Assembly: GCA_022829145.1 (NCBI GenBank)
Contig: CM040744.1
Location: 5,491,001 to 5,555,000 of the forward strand
Direction: 5' to 3'
Origin: Albula goreensis
Taxonomy: Eukaryota > Chordata > Actinopteri > Albuliformes > Albulidae
Length of the DNA: 64,000 bases
Every line of letters begins with the position of its first letter. Position 1 is the stretch's first letter. The notes beneath the pieces are model-generated. The model was not told where the DNA came from. It worked only from the letters and a program-made list of their open reading frames with translations, and made no database searches. Of the stretch, positions 27,001-36,669 are shown piece after piece. A program made the translations under genes and the position numbers.

Positions 27001-30000
27001 GAGACTGTGTCCCATCAACAAAAACGAGAGTTTGAGGACATAAAAAAGATGATTGAGCAGGATGCGGACAAAGAGATCATGGTCCTCCGTTGCAAATATG
27101 AGCAGAAACTGAGGAAAGAGAAGGAGATAGCCATGGAGTACAGGGACGAGACTGGCATAATGAGGAAAAAAGTAAACCAACCTAGCAGTTAGTTAAACTT
27201 TATAAATGTAGATAGTTGAAAATGTGTATCATAGTGCTATCTTAATTTTGTCCTAATTTTTAACACTGCGGATTTGGCTGGTTGTCATTTTGGGTGTCTT
27301 TGAACTGCTGATTAATCGTGTCCCCGTAGGCCAGCCATGTGCAGAAGGAGATGGACCACAAGAGTGCCGAGATAGAGAAACTCAAGTTGGAACTCCAGAA
27401 ACGCCAGAATGTGGTCGCCGGCCTAAATAAGGACATCGCGAGCTACAAAAGGCAGATCAAATTGAGGAACAACAACATTGATGAAAAGGTAGGTTGACAC
27501 TTGAGCACAGGGAAGCTGTGGCCTATCGAAGATAAAAAATTAAAAAAACACTGTATGGAAGATTGCTGGGAAGCTTTTAAATATTGTGGAGAGAAAAATC
27601 CACTAAATCCCTATTCCTTCTTTTTGTTATGTTTGTCTATCTTTTCATGGTCACCTTTATAAATCAGTGCTGTAAAACCAGCTGGGGTTCCTTCATTACT
27701 GTATTTAATGGGATTGAATCAATAGTTCTTGATGTTTAGTTGGATGTCAGAAATTTTTCACGTTCAAGGATCAGAACCAGTAAACAACAGAAATTGACAG
27801 CATATCCCAGTCCATCACTGCAATTTCCAAAATTAAAGCACAGGGAATAAATTATTTAAAACTCTAGAACTGAGAAAATGTCAGACAGCACACTGTATAG
27901 TATAATGTTTTGTTCTGGTTGTACTCATTCAAACAGCATGTGCAAAGAAAGTAAAAGTAAGTAAAAGCATGTAAAGAAAGTAAAAATATGCAGTATGTCT
28001 CCACAGGAAAAGTGCATAACCAAATTGAGGAAGATGATCACTGACCTTGAGAAGTCCAAGTTTCTCATGGACTATAAAAACAAAGAACTGCTGAATAAAA
28101 TTGAGCCAAACGAGAGAACCATCGAAACGATGAGGGAGAGGATTCAAGAGGTAGATTCCCCAGTCTTGTGCTTGTATCAAGGTTAAGATTAACATGTACA
28201 AACAGCCTTTTATCATCTTTTTGTAGTCTGCTAAATTTACCTTTTGAGAGATACATTAGCTCTGTAAGATGTCGCGCATTTATGATAGTCTATAAAAACG
28301 TTTCTAAGGAATCAAGGAGTCAAAAGATTTGAAGAATAACGGTACTTGATTTGAGCTACTTAAATGGACAGTAAGGACATTTTGTGGTATTGGCTGGCAA
28401 CCGTATCCACGAAAGCAGATCATATGAGCTGTTATGGATTTAATAAGTGTGCGGTCTAATGTGTGATTTCAGGTTTTTAGCATGTGTCATATGCCATTTG
28501 TATTCCGTTAATTGTTAGCGACAGACACATGCATGAGAAAACAGCAGTTAAGGTGATAGGCTTATTGAATGTGCTATGATGAATGTGCAGTCCGTAAGTG
28601 TGGATTCAATGACATCAAACATCTCAAAAGGTTCTGTGTGGAGAAATGGTCCGAAATCCCTCCAAATGTATTCTCTGCAAACAGTATAAGAAAAGGCTTA
28701 GTTCCATTATCTTAGCCAAGATAGACTGCACCAAGCAATAAAAACTAGGGGTGCCAAAAATTTCGATATCTACCTTCCCATGAAAAAATAACATTATGTA
28801 CAAAAACGTTTTCTTAATTATTTTTTTAGAATACAAAACATAGTTTCCCACATGTTTGAGCATAAAATACAGCTGTTTACCTGTGATATTTATTTTATAC
28901 ATCCTTTTTGCTCACCTTTTGCTGATAATTCTGGAATCTGCTGTTTGTCTGTGTGTGTGCATTCATGTCTATATTTATACATTTTATCCAACTGTTACAA
29001 TAGATGGAGAGTGAACTGGAAGAAACGGAAAGGGAGAATAGCCAGATGGAGCTGATGATCTCAGAGCTCAGATTGAGATTAAAGGCCTCTGATACAGAAA
29101 AGCGCCAAGAGATGCAAAGGGTAGGTGTCTGATGACAGTGAATTTACTGTACAGGGGGTGGATACTTCCGTCATATAAATACAAGACACTGATAGCAATA
29201 AAACACCTATAGGACTGTAATGCCCTTAAACATATCGTAAGGACTCAAACAGAAGATACCAACCTTCTATATCAAGCAATCTGGAATTATTATCTGTTTA
29301 GGCTTTCTTTGTGGTGATAGATGTTTACAAGTGTGTATCACCACAACGAAAGATACTTGTCACATATTCATATGTTCGGTGGACTTTCAGGTTTTTGTAT
29401 GGGATGCTGGGATTCCCATAAAATCCCTGTAAACGCAGCACTGAGTACCTACTCCCAGCTCAAAAAGTGCCTGTAAAGCACTCACAGGAGTGGCAATCAC
29501 CCAAGAGAGAGGGCACCCAGAGTGTTAAAGTGGAATTTGTTTCAAGTACACACATGCTTGATTTATTTAGGTTTCAGGGAAAACTCAAAACAAGTTCACC
29601 AAGGCAATTAAAAGAGGAAATTAATGAAGAATTTAATTTAATCAAAAATGGAAACTCTTGAACTTGACCAGGGGGACATAAAACAAAACTGGCTTTTCAT
29701 GTTAGCTTGCTATCATTTTTAAACATGCTGAACTGAAAATATTAAAGAGAATGTTTTATTTAACAGACTGATAGTAATGTCATTTTTACACATTAAATTG
29801 ATATAGAGCAAGATTTGTTAACAGAAACTGTAACTGTCTTCATAATATTGGCCAAAGTTAACAGGATAACCAGTCAGCCCAATTTTGGCACACCCTACAG
29901 GGTTCAGAGAATTATTCAGACGATCATCATTGTATGACACACTTTCTAGAGGCCTACTATAGAGGTTTCTCTCTTTGTTCCTCCTATGTTTTTCAGGCAT

Positions 30001-32977
30001 CTGACATTGACATACGGATGCAGAGACTGAAGTCTGACCTTCAGCACTGTGTAGAGTTCATTCAGGATCCCAAGAAGCTGAAAGAAGGCATTCTTATGCT
30101 ACACAAGAACTACCTTGAATCATCTGATGTGGTGAGAGAGCAATGCCACGAGGCTTTTTAAATGACAATGTCATATTGAAGCCATCACCATCCCAAAACT
30201 GGTGTAGTGGGCCTCAGACATTAATATTTTTTTTAAATTTGATTGAATATTCTCTTGAGAGAATTACTGTGCCTCCAAAGGCTTCATCAAAATATAAAGT
30301 TGAAATTAAAATTAAAAACCCTGCAACTGTTTTTTGAAAATGAAAAAAGGGAAATAGTCTGATTCAAAGCAATTATTCGTACCCTTTGCGTCTTCAGGCC
30401 TAAATTTGGTGAGATTCAGTGTATTACCTAAATGAGTCATACTATTTTTTGATGGATTCCCCCTGGTGGTTCATCTGTTTTAAGGATTAAGGATAAATGT
30501 TGTTTGAGGACAAATATTTCTCTCTGTAAGGTCTCACAGTGTGTTAGGGCAAACATCTTGGGAAAGGTGCAAAACCATCAGTGCTCAACCAAAAGACCCT
30601 GAACATTACCTTGAAGACCATCATCACAGTTTTTTTGTGGAGTACATAATACAGAAGTGGAAAACTACTGCCCTCAACACATGTTGGCACCCCTAGTAAA
30701 CAAAACAGGCAGTAAAACAATTCTTTATTAGAAGTGCCAACATTTTGGAGGTCACTATATAACAAGCAAAATAACTCACATAGCAGATGACCAGGAGTGG
30801 CCACTATGGAACGATGACACTCATGATTTTAATTGGTATAAGCCCTATCATTTCCTGTGAGGCTAAGCCAATAGTAGCCTCACCAGTGTTTCCATTGCAA
30901 TTAATGGCCATGAGAACACCAAGTAGCAGGACAGCTGCACAAAGAATATGTGCCTCTACTGCATGAGCCGCAAAGATGCCCAAAATGAGTCTGTAAGTTG
31001 GCCACACGCTATCAAACCTGAGCATACTGATGCAGGAGGCCCATTGTTTTATCTTGATGGTGGATACAATGGAAGGTTGAAATGTGACCATAGAACATGG
31101 AAGTTACTGTCTTCTTACATCATTGAAGTGAATTCTATGAAGATCTCTGAGAAATATCTAAATTTCTAGCCTGTAAATTGTAAATGCAGACATGTACAAA
31201 TGAATAGTGAGATGTAGTTATTTATTTATTATGTTTTGTCACAGGAGTGTATCCACCGGCAGGATGCTGAATTGCAGGCCAATACTCATCAGATTTTTTT
31301 TGAGGTATGGAGTTTTTTTTTCAGGATTTCACAGAATGGATATTAAAATTATTCATTCACAGTGACAATATTCATGTGTTAATATTTGGCTGGCTCCATA
31401 GGACCACCTGAATGGAATGATTTTACTGTAGATATGGGTATCCTGTAGGGTCATTGCAAACATACCACCTTGTCATAAGGTATCTATGGTTTACTGCAGT
31501 TTTTTCAACTTGTTTGGAAATGTAAACAAAAACCACTAACATCGTATTTTTATAGAAGGTGAGCGTAGATAAAATTACTTGTAATTAGTCTTTGCTATCT
31601 TTCATACTGTTTATTTAACACATATTAAATATAAATTAATTTTTTTTTTTTATTAAGTCTGCAGTCAGATAGGATTACACATAGATAGCAAGGTTAGTTA
31701 AATAGTTTATTAAGATGGCCCAGGTCAATAACTGAACTAATGTCTTGCCTCATATCCCACCTCTAGGTCCACACCCATATCAGTAGGGATTTTATTTTTG
31801 GCAATATTTGCTTGAAAATATTGAAATATTGAAAAGGGTGTTTTTCACTTAGCCTAAAAGGATATATGCATTTTATCCTGCTTCAAACTTAAAGTCTCTT
31901 TGATTGTTTGCAATATTGAAAATTAATTTTCAGTTAACACTTAACCTTTGTAACAGCTGTGTATCACCTGCCATTTTTGTCTAATCAGCGAGAAGACATG
32001 GCAAGAAATGCACTTTGTGCCATCAAAAACAAGATGGCCAGGGACACCGACATGCACCAAACATATACCTTCAGGATGATGAAAGTAAGTAAGGCCTCAA
32101 ACCATTTACACCCTGTTCCAGAGTGTCTTACACTTACTGAATTGAAGGGAGTATTCCAGCTAGGATTTATAATGCCTTGGCGATGGAATCTATATTTTAA
32201 AAAAATATATATCAAAGTTCTTTTAACCCGACATCTCAGAAATTGTGTTTAATACTAGGGATGCATTGATGTATTATAGAATAAAAGTATAATACTTCAT
32301 GAAGTCATGCACATGAAATTAGCTGTCTAAAACGTACGACTCATATGTTATTGTGTTTTGCGGCTGATGTCCTGCAGGAAAATATCGCCCTTATGACTGA
32401 GATAAACAGTTTACGCTACAAGCTTATACTTTTTGAAGATCAGCTCCAGGCATGCACAGCCTTTTTGGAATTAAACCAGATGGTGAAGAAGAGCCAAGAA
32501 GAGGAGTCCAAAAGTAACTCTTCTTTCATACCCTGCTTCTATCTTGGGATACCATCGTTGTTGTACCATTATTCTGCTGAAAACCACAGTAATGACAATA
32601 CTGGGTCTCAGCTGTTGTACGCAACAGGCATCCAGTCGTATTCAACTTGATAAATCTTTTCAATTTAAAACGAGTAAACTGAAATCATACATTACATTGT
32701 ATCTCAAATTTGTAATCAGTGACATGTGCTGGTGTGCAGAAGCTTTCGATTCTGAGACCTTCTTGTTCCTTTGTTCCTATAAGTCGTAACCTCCACACCA
32801 CTACCCTGGTTCAAAGAGGTGGAGGAGCCAACAGGGGCCATCCCGTCCTTGGAGGAGGCTGGTGAGCTCCAGAGCCCCTCTGTGAGCACCAAGGCTCAAG
32901 CAGAGACCAGCCCACCTGGGTGCCCTGCTAAAAAGGAGGTCTCCACCTCCATCCAGCAGCTCCAAACAACTAAATAA
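14855..32977 (+). CDS. CFAP57: CFAP57 (WDR65), cilia and flagella associated protein 57, complete 23 coding exons
   Basis: Coding exons: 14855-15020, 16773-17086, 17454-17704, 18208-18358, 20546-20683, 20785-20927, 21261-21426, 22641-22754, 23380-23592, 24370-24549, 24963-25121, 25252-25407, 25509-25602, 25897-26086, 27000-27171, 27330-27488, 28007-28150, 29004-29120, 29997-30131, 31245-31304, 31989-32084, 32378-32513, 32784-32977. They total 3648 nt, 1215 residues plus stop; human CFAP57 is about 1250. All introns are GT-AG and all phases join without stops. Residues 1 to about 640 are WD40 repeats ([34 protein letters not shown]). Residues about 650-1150 are charged heptad-rich coiled coil, containing the family block ETGIMRKK. 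In Chlamydomonas and vertebrates the family helps anchor inner dynein arms and nearby regulatory complexes on axonemal doublets, so this should be an axonemal protein. The ATG has A at -3 and aligns with the human start. The C-terminal 65 residues are Pro/Ser/Glu-rich and weakly conserved. Confidence 0.95.
16773..17086 (+). CDS. CFAP57: CFAP57 coding exon 2
   Basis: Residues 56-160, phase 1 in, phase 0 out. It begins with the conserved EKSQG block. WD40 sequence includes [10 protein letters not shown]. Donor is aag|gtatgt. Confidence 0.95.
17454..17704 (+). CDS. CFAP57: CFAP57 coding exon 3
   Basis: Begins VSFNPHDHN after a ttgtttacag acceptor and ends in phase 2. It includes [11 protein letters not shown], a WD40 strand pair. 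The variable loop after it is shorter than in human CFAP57. Confidence 0.93.
18208..18358 (+). CDS. CFAP57: CFAP57 coding exon 4
   Basis: Phase 2 in, phase 0 out. It contains the strongly conserved [10 protein letters not shown] block and ends REIQ before gtatga. Confidence 0.93.
18840..20203 (+). mobile_element. CR1/L2-like LINE fragment in CFAP57 intron 4
   Basis: Translated pieces on the + strand give the classic non-LTR reverse-transcriptase order: NYRPVSLT near 18890, [11 protein letters not shown] near 19095, GVPQRSVLG near 19265, and FAYDTKLGG near 19355, where functional elements have FADDTKL. Downstream come the '[13 protein letters not shown]'-like block and 3' end boxes. The catalytic Asp is replaced by Tyr and there are several stops and frame changes, so it is inactive. 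It is 5'-truncated. Confidence 0.85.
20546..20683 (+). CDS. CFAP57: CFAP57 coding exon 5
   Basis: 46 codons, phase 0 at both ends. Contains [13 protein letters not shown], a WD40 blade. The upstream intron carries a + strand LINE fragment. Confidence 0.93.
20785..20927 (+). CDS. CFAP57: CFAP57 coding exon 6
   Basis: Contains the blade ending [12 protein letters not shown]. The donor aa|gtaagg leaves two bases that join the first c of exon 7 to make Asn, matching the NTLE sequence of the human protein. Confidence 0.94.
21261..21426 (+). CDS. CFAP57: CFAP57 coding exon 7
   Basis: Phase 2 in, phase 0 out. Contains [14 protein letters not shown], corresponding to the conserved LLIDD block. The following intron holds the minus-strand LINE copy. 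Confidence 0.94.
21500..22605 (-). mobile_element. CR1/L2-like LINE fragment in CFAP57 intron 7, opposite orientation
   Basis: The minus strand encodes the same reverse-transcriptase segment as the copy at 18840-20203, including GVPQRSVLG and the same inactivating FAYDTKL. It is 5'-truncated near 22605, only about 35 bp from the exon 8 acceptor. It has an internal deletion of about 200 bp after the RT core (near 22020-22045) relative to the other copy. The 3' end lies near 21500 ('cgagccattcggtcc'). Confidence 0.85.
22641..22754 (+). CDS. CFAP57: CFAP57 coding exon 8
   Basis: 38 codons, phase 0 at both ends, beginning [11 protein letters not shown] and ending at a GHKKN turn. Its acceptor lies only about 35 bp from the end of the minus-strand LINE fragment. 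Confidence 0.93.
22817..23292. mobile_element. MITE with GAGGTCGAC terminal inverted repeats, intron 8 of CFAP57
   Basis: Left end gaggtcgac (22817-22825) and right end gtcgacctc (23284-23292) are perfect 9-bp inverted repeats, about 476 bp apart. Ends of this type, GGTCGACC followed by a GATTxxT box, are widespread in fish short DNA repeats. No coding capacity. An ATT microsatellite (22912-22934) lies inside. Confidence 0.55.
23380..23592 (+). CDS. CFAP57: CFAP57 coding exon 9
   Basis: 71 codons, phase 0. Contains [10 protein letters not shown] and LSPDAKTIF. The usual Gly-Gly before the Asp is replaced (SRDADG rather than SGGTDG in human). Confidence 0.94.
24370..24549 (+). CDS. CFAP57: CFAP57 coding exon 10
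   Basis: 60 codons, phase 0. Contains [20 protein letters not shown] and the conserved end PITK. Confidence 0.93.
24963..25121 (+). CDS. CFAP57: CFAP57 coding exon 11
   Basis: 53 codons, phase 0. Last WD40 blade ([18 protein letters not shown]), then the start of the coiled coil with the conserved ITKSDLE. Confidence 0.94.
25252..25407 (+). CDS. CFAP57: CFAP57 coding exon 12
   Basis: 52 codons, phase 0, coiled coil; includes the conserved QLRLKD block. Confidence 0.92.
25464..25489. repeat. CATT microsatellite
   Basis: About six tandem CATT units in intron 12 of CFAP57, about 20 bp upstream of the exon 13 acceptor. Confidence 0.85.
25509..25602 (+). CDS. CFAP57: CFAP57 coding exon 13
   Basis: Coiled coil beginning [13 protein letters not shown]; ends in phase 1 at ac|gtaagc. 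A CATT microsatellite sits just upstream in the intron. Confidence 0.9.
25897..26086 (+). CDS. CFAP57: CFAP57 coding exon 14
   Basis: Coiled coil with [16 protein letters not shown], matching the human LQLKSQRMQEEYEKQL region. Phase 1 in, phase 2 out. Confidence 0.91.
26156..26195. repeat. Fragment of a dispersed fish repeat (imperfect hairpin)
   Basis: The segment containing gacgctgttatccacagcg in intron 14 matches, with mismatches, a motif (gacgctnttatccanagcgacttac) I recall as dispersed in many ray-finned fish genomes. Its ends pair (cgct/agcg). Family assignment is from memory and uncertain. Confidence 0.4.
27000..27171 (+). CDS. CFAP57: CFAP57 coding exon 15
   Basis: Phase 2 in, phase 0 out. 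I chose the acceptor AG at 26998-26999 rather than the AG two bases upstream because only this keeps the frame. Contains ETGIMRKK. Confidence 0.9.
27330..27488 (+). CDS. CFAP57: CFAP57 coding exon 16
   Basis: 53 codons, phase 0, coiled coil ([15 protein letters not shown]). Confidence 0.91.
28007..28150 (+). CDS. CFAP57: CFAP57 coding exon 17
   Basis: 48 codons, phase 0; contains [10 protein letters not shown] and IEPNE, matching human FVLDYKIKEL and IEPRE. Confidence 0.93.
29004..29120 (+). CDS. CFAP57: CFAP57 coding exon 18
   Basis: 39 codons, phase 0, coiled coil beginning [17 protein letters not shown]. Confidence 0.91.
29997..30131 (+). CDS. CFAP57: CFAP57 coding exon 19
   Basis: 45 codons, phase 0; contains [20 protein letters not shown], corresponding to the human [20 protein letters not shown] block. 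Confidence 0.94.
31245..31304 (+). CDS. CFAP57: CFAP57 coding exon 20 (20 codons)
   Basis: Short exon (60 nt, phase 0) between a tgttttgtcacag acceptor and a gtatgg donor. It is needed to bridge the human-like region between exons 19 and 21. Sequence conservation is modest. Confidence 0.8.
31989..32084 (+). CDS. CFAP57: CFAP57 coding exon 21
   Basis: 32 codons, phase 0, beginning REDMARN and ending before gtaagt. Confidence 0.88.
32378..32513 (+). CDS. CFAP57: CFAP57 coding exon 22
   Basis: Begins [16 protein letters not shown], matching human ENVSLIKEINELRREL. Ends in phase 1 before gtaact. Confidence 0.92.
32784..32977 (+). CDS. CFAP57: CFAP57 coding exon 23 (terminal)
   Basis: Phase 1 in; 64 further codons and TAA at 32975-32977. 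The tail is rich in Pro, Ser, Thr and Glu and has little resemblance to the human C terminus. The exon call rests on the acceptor (cctataag), a frame open to the stop, and the 3' UTR position. Confidence 0.75.
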
Positions 32978-33385
32978 CCGGCACTTACTTGTAGGATGAA
33001 CTGCTCTATTTGCTGAATATCTGAACTGTTAGTGATACCTCAGTGTATGACAGTGTAAGACTGAATAATCAACTTGGTCCACATGACCATGTGTTTTAAT
33101 GCACACTGGAAACTAATATTCCAGGTTCATGAATGTGTTTTTCAAATGGTAATTCAAAGTCTATATTCAAGTAATTTATTTTTGAACCATTTTTGTTCAT
33201 AAGTGGGAAATTTATTTTGGATATTCCAGTTGTTCTTATTGCCATTACCATTGACCACCAGATGTCAGTATAAGTCAATATAATCAGAAACCATGAATTA
33301 AAAAGGACTATTACAAAGTATTAAAGTAAATAACTACAAAAATATCACACTTTGAAAAAAGTGCAATAAAAATGTTTCAAATACA
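32978..33385 (+). terminator. CFAP57: CFAP57 3' UTR and polyadenylation signal
   Basis: The first canonical AATAAA after the stop codon is at 33365-33370 (gcaataaaaatg). Cleavage would be expected 10-30 nt downstream. The end coordinate given is an estimate. Confidence 0.6.
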
Positions 33386-33389
33386 CTTT

Positions 33390-35940
33390 CATGTAGTCTG
33401 TAATTTACACTGAATCAATCACATTTTATTGGAAATGTCCTGACAAAATTAATTCAATATTACATTGTTTTTATTGCTTTTACAAAGTGTTTTGACTGTA
33501 CTTTTTTCCACAAGGTTGGGAGCTGTGTGACCATAATAGTACTAGCGACAGACACCAGTTAAGATCCTCTCTTGAGATTTTTATCGATACATAAATGAAT
33601 AAGGCCATGAACCTCAACATTTTTGTTTGACCATAATCTTTCAGGTGAATAGCCTTATTCAAATTACTGATATTTTGTGTGTGTACCGAAAACCAAAGAA
33701 CTGACATTTATTCCTCTCAGTTTTGATTTCTCTGTCTGCCTGTGTTTTACCGTTAATCTATCCAGTGCGGCCATATCTAGATGTCAGTGCCCTCCAGTGC
33801 TCCTTAACCTTTAACTATGAAAGCGTAAAAATGCATACATAAAGAAATATAATACTATTGTCTATGTCTGGGTTTCTTTTCATAAATTCAGAAAAGATCT
33901 ATTAATATTTAATCAGTGGAGAAAGGGAGATTTCACATTCACAATGATATATGGTCGATTATAATGACATCCTTTTTAATATGTATTCATCCTCCTTCAG
34001 AATTATAGATGTAGGACAACTGCATGTCATATCTGTTACTGGGGCCATTAGGATTCCATTCAAGTTACAGAAATACTTTAATTCACATGTATTGCCTCCT
34101 AAGTCAGTTTTTTTGTCTTTACTTTTTACCTATGAGCCTTTTTTCAGAAATGTCCTATCAGGTGATTAAGATCAAACATCTAATCTAATAAAGGAGGAGT
34201 ACTCATTTCAGTCATAGTCCTTCGTTGTTTTCCTGCTTACTTTGAGACCCATAATGATTATGTGAGACGAGGCACACAAGAGCACCCTCCAAATCGGTTT
34301 GATATTTGTTTACTTGTAATGCACAACAAAGCAGATCCTAAAATTGACAGAGATGTGAGCAAGGTTATCTTTATTTGCCATCAAGTACAAACATCCTTGC
34401 GGTGGCATTTTATTGATTGAACAGCATCAAACAAATTCACATAAGACTAACAGTCACTCTCCTGAAAATATACTCCAAATTCTTTTTTTGCCCCTTCTCC
34501 CTCCCAAACACAGCCAAACTCTTTGGCTGCACACAGCAAGCTGTGCTGCATTACAATCCAAAATAAAATTCTCCCTTCACTTCTTCCCTCCAATCGAGTG
34601 AGCCCACCAGTGACGTAGCAGGCAAGGGAGCCCTTCCCGAGTGAGGGGGAGCAATGGAGGGGAGATGTCGTGGCTGGTTGAATTGGAACAGTCCAGCATT
34701 TCTGTCGCACTCTGCGTTCCTTCTCAAGGACTGGCTTGGGGCAAAAAGGAAGTTTCAGTGACCATGGAGACATCTTAATTTTTTGCATGCAGGCTGCAGT
34801 ACCTATTTCAGTTCAACTCTCCACTGTATAATTTATGTAAAGAAGGAGGTTCTTCTCTCTCTTAGCTAGATATATATGCCAAAATCCATATATTTTCCAT
34901 GATCATAAAATCATTTTTAAATCAATGTTCTTATCTACTATTAATTGATGTGATTTTATTTTCCATAATGTTGCCAAGGTTTTTCACACATGAAGCCACT
35001 TATTTGTCTGCATGTTTTAATAGCATAAAATAAAAATCATAATCATAATAGCAATAGTTACTGTAATTATTTGTGAAGCACATTTTGTTCAAAATGCATC
35101 CCAAAGGGTTTTGCATTGACAAGTAAAGGCAGTTAATTAAATTGTTAACAATGAAATATGGTAAAACAGGTCAATAAACCAATGCATAATACATACAGTA
35201 TGTTTGAAGTGTAACAGGGTGAAAAAGCAAATAGGTACAGAGATGGTAAAGGTAAAAAGATTAAGCAAAAAATAGAAATGTATTGCCATCTGAAGAATTA
35301 ACCCAAAATTCTGCTGCAATTATAACAAATGTTTAATTGAAAATTAAAAAAAAAATGTGCTCAACAGAAAATTCTACTTCATGCTGTAATAATCTGTAAG
35401 TGTGTGTTTGGCATTTCTTTTGAATCTGTAAGCATTAAATAATGATAACAAACAACAACGTGGCATTTTAGTAAAAGGATAGTACAAACAATCTGCATTT
35501 GGCAATGGCTGTCATTGAACTTTGCTTTGAAATTCTATTGTTCCAGGGTAGCAAGAGGAAATTACATAAACAAAGTTTAACACACAGGCAAGTGAGGGAG
35601 TATTGCTGTGCATTCTGGGCAATATCATGGCTAGATAGGATGTTTTTTGTTGGCTCTGTTGGAGGGAGGAAAACCAAAGGCCTGAGGGAATAAAAATCCT
35701 CCTTCCACCCACTTAAATTGGAATGGAACCACCCTTATGGTGTCAGCCATCTTCCATTCAGGACTTTTTGGGGATTGGAGGGCAAATGAACAAGAAGAAG
35801 CAAGCATTTTTCAGATCAGTAGTTCTGGCACAGGAAGTACACCCTCTGTTGTGTCTTTACAGAGGGAACTTCCTACCATATAGGCCCTGCTGGTATGGAG
35901 AATGGAGGAAGAGGAGGAAGACCTGGTGAGTGACCTGCAT
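33390..35940. other. Gene-free interval downstream of CFAP57
   Basis: AT-rich, with no exon-like similarity. A GC-richer patch at about 34600-34780 has a 113-codon minus-strand open frame (34447-34788) with no recognisable domain. Confidence 0.5.
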
Positions 35941-35944
35941 GTCT

Positions 35945-36665
35945 GGCAGCATCAACAATCTCAAGAAGCTGACCTGGGGCACCTTACGTCCCAGAAGCGG
36001 GAGGAGAAGGAATTTGAAACCATGAGGGAGATGGGTATCATCGAGACCACAAAAAGTGAATTAAGGGCTTGATCATTGAAGCCCTGTTGTCCTTGGTACC
36101 AACGAAACATGGCACACTACGAGCATGTATTGACTTATGAAAGGTCAGTGCGGTCTCTCAATTTGATTCCTATCCGATGCTGTACATTGACAGCTTGGTG
36201 GAGAGAATTGGCCTTTCCATCTACATCTCCACACTGGACCTCTGTAAGGGGTATTAGCAGGTACCCTGGAAAAGAAGGTCAGGGAGTACACTGCCTTCCG
36301 GTCACCACAGAGGCTACGCCAGTTCACATGTATGCCATTTGGTCTCCATGGAGCTCCTGCGACTTTTCAACGCCAGGTGCTGGAAGGGGGAGAGGTGTAG
36401 AGTGAAGCTTTACCTGGATGATGTGGTGATTTACAGCAGAACCTGGGAGGACCACTTTCACCACCTCCAGGATGACCTGAGGACATTTCACTGGGCAAGC
36501 CTACCGTTGAATGCCAGCTGAGGAGTGGCCAGATCCAACCATGAGTGGACAAAGTCGAGGCCATTTGACACAGTCCAAGACTCCGTACTAAGCTTCAGTT
36601 ATGTTCGTTTCTCAGCATTATGGGATGGTAACAGCATTTCATTCCACAGCTGGCTACGCCGTTTG
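35945..36665 (+). mobile_element. Ty3/gypsy-type pol relic (reverse transcriptase), multiply frameshifted
   Basis: Across shifting + strand frames the order of reverse-transcriptase landmarks is preserved: MGIIET near 36025, a GTLR-CIDLR-like block near 36110-36145, STLDLCKGY near 36230, a MPFGLHGAPATF-like block near 36330-36370, YLDDVVIYS at about 36412-36438, and a SFLS-MGW block near 36610. The YLDD active-site box is intact but the frame is broken by several indels and stops, so the fragment is dead. No flanking LTRs or integrase were identified; this is the N-terminal half of RT through the connection region only. Whether it belongs with the LTRs at 2521 and 13328 cannot be told. Confidence 0.85.
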
Positions 36666-36669
36666 TTAT

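Noticed and set aside
30200-30830. Possible Tc1/mariner-like remnant in intron 19 of CFAP57
   Set aside because: Boxes such as ggcacccctagta resemble one terminus, but I could not find paired inverted ends or a transposase frame.
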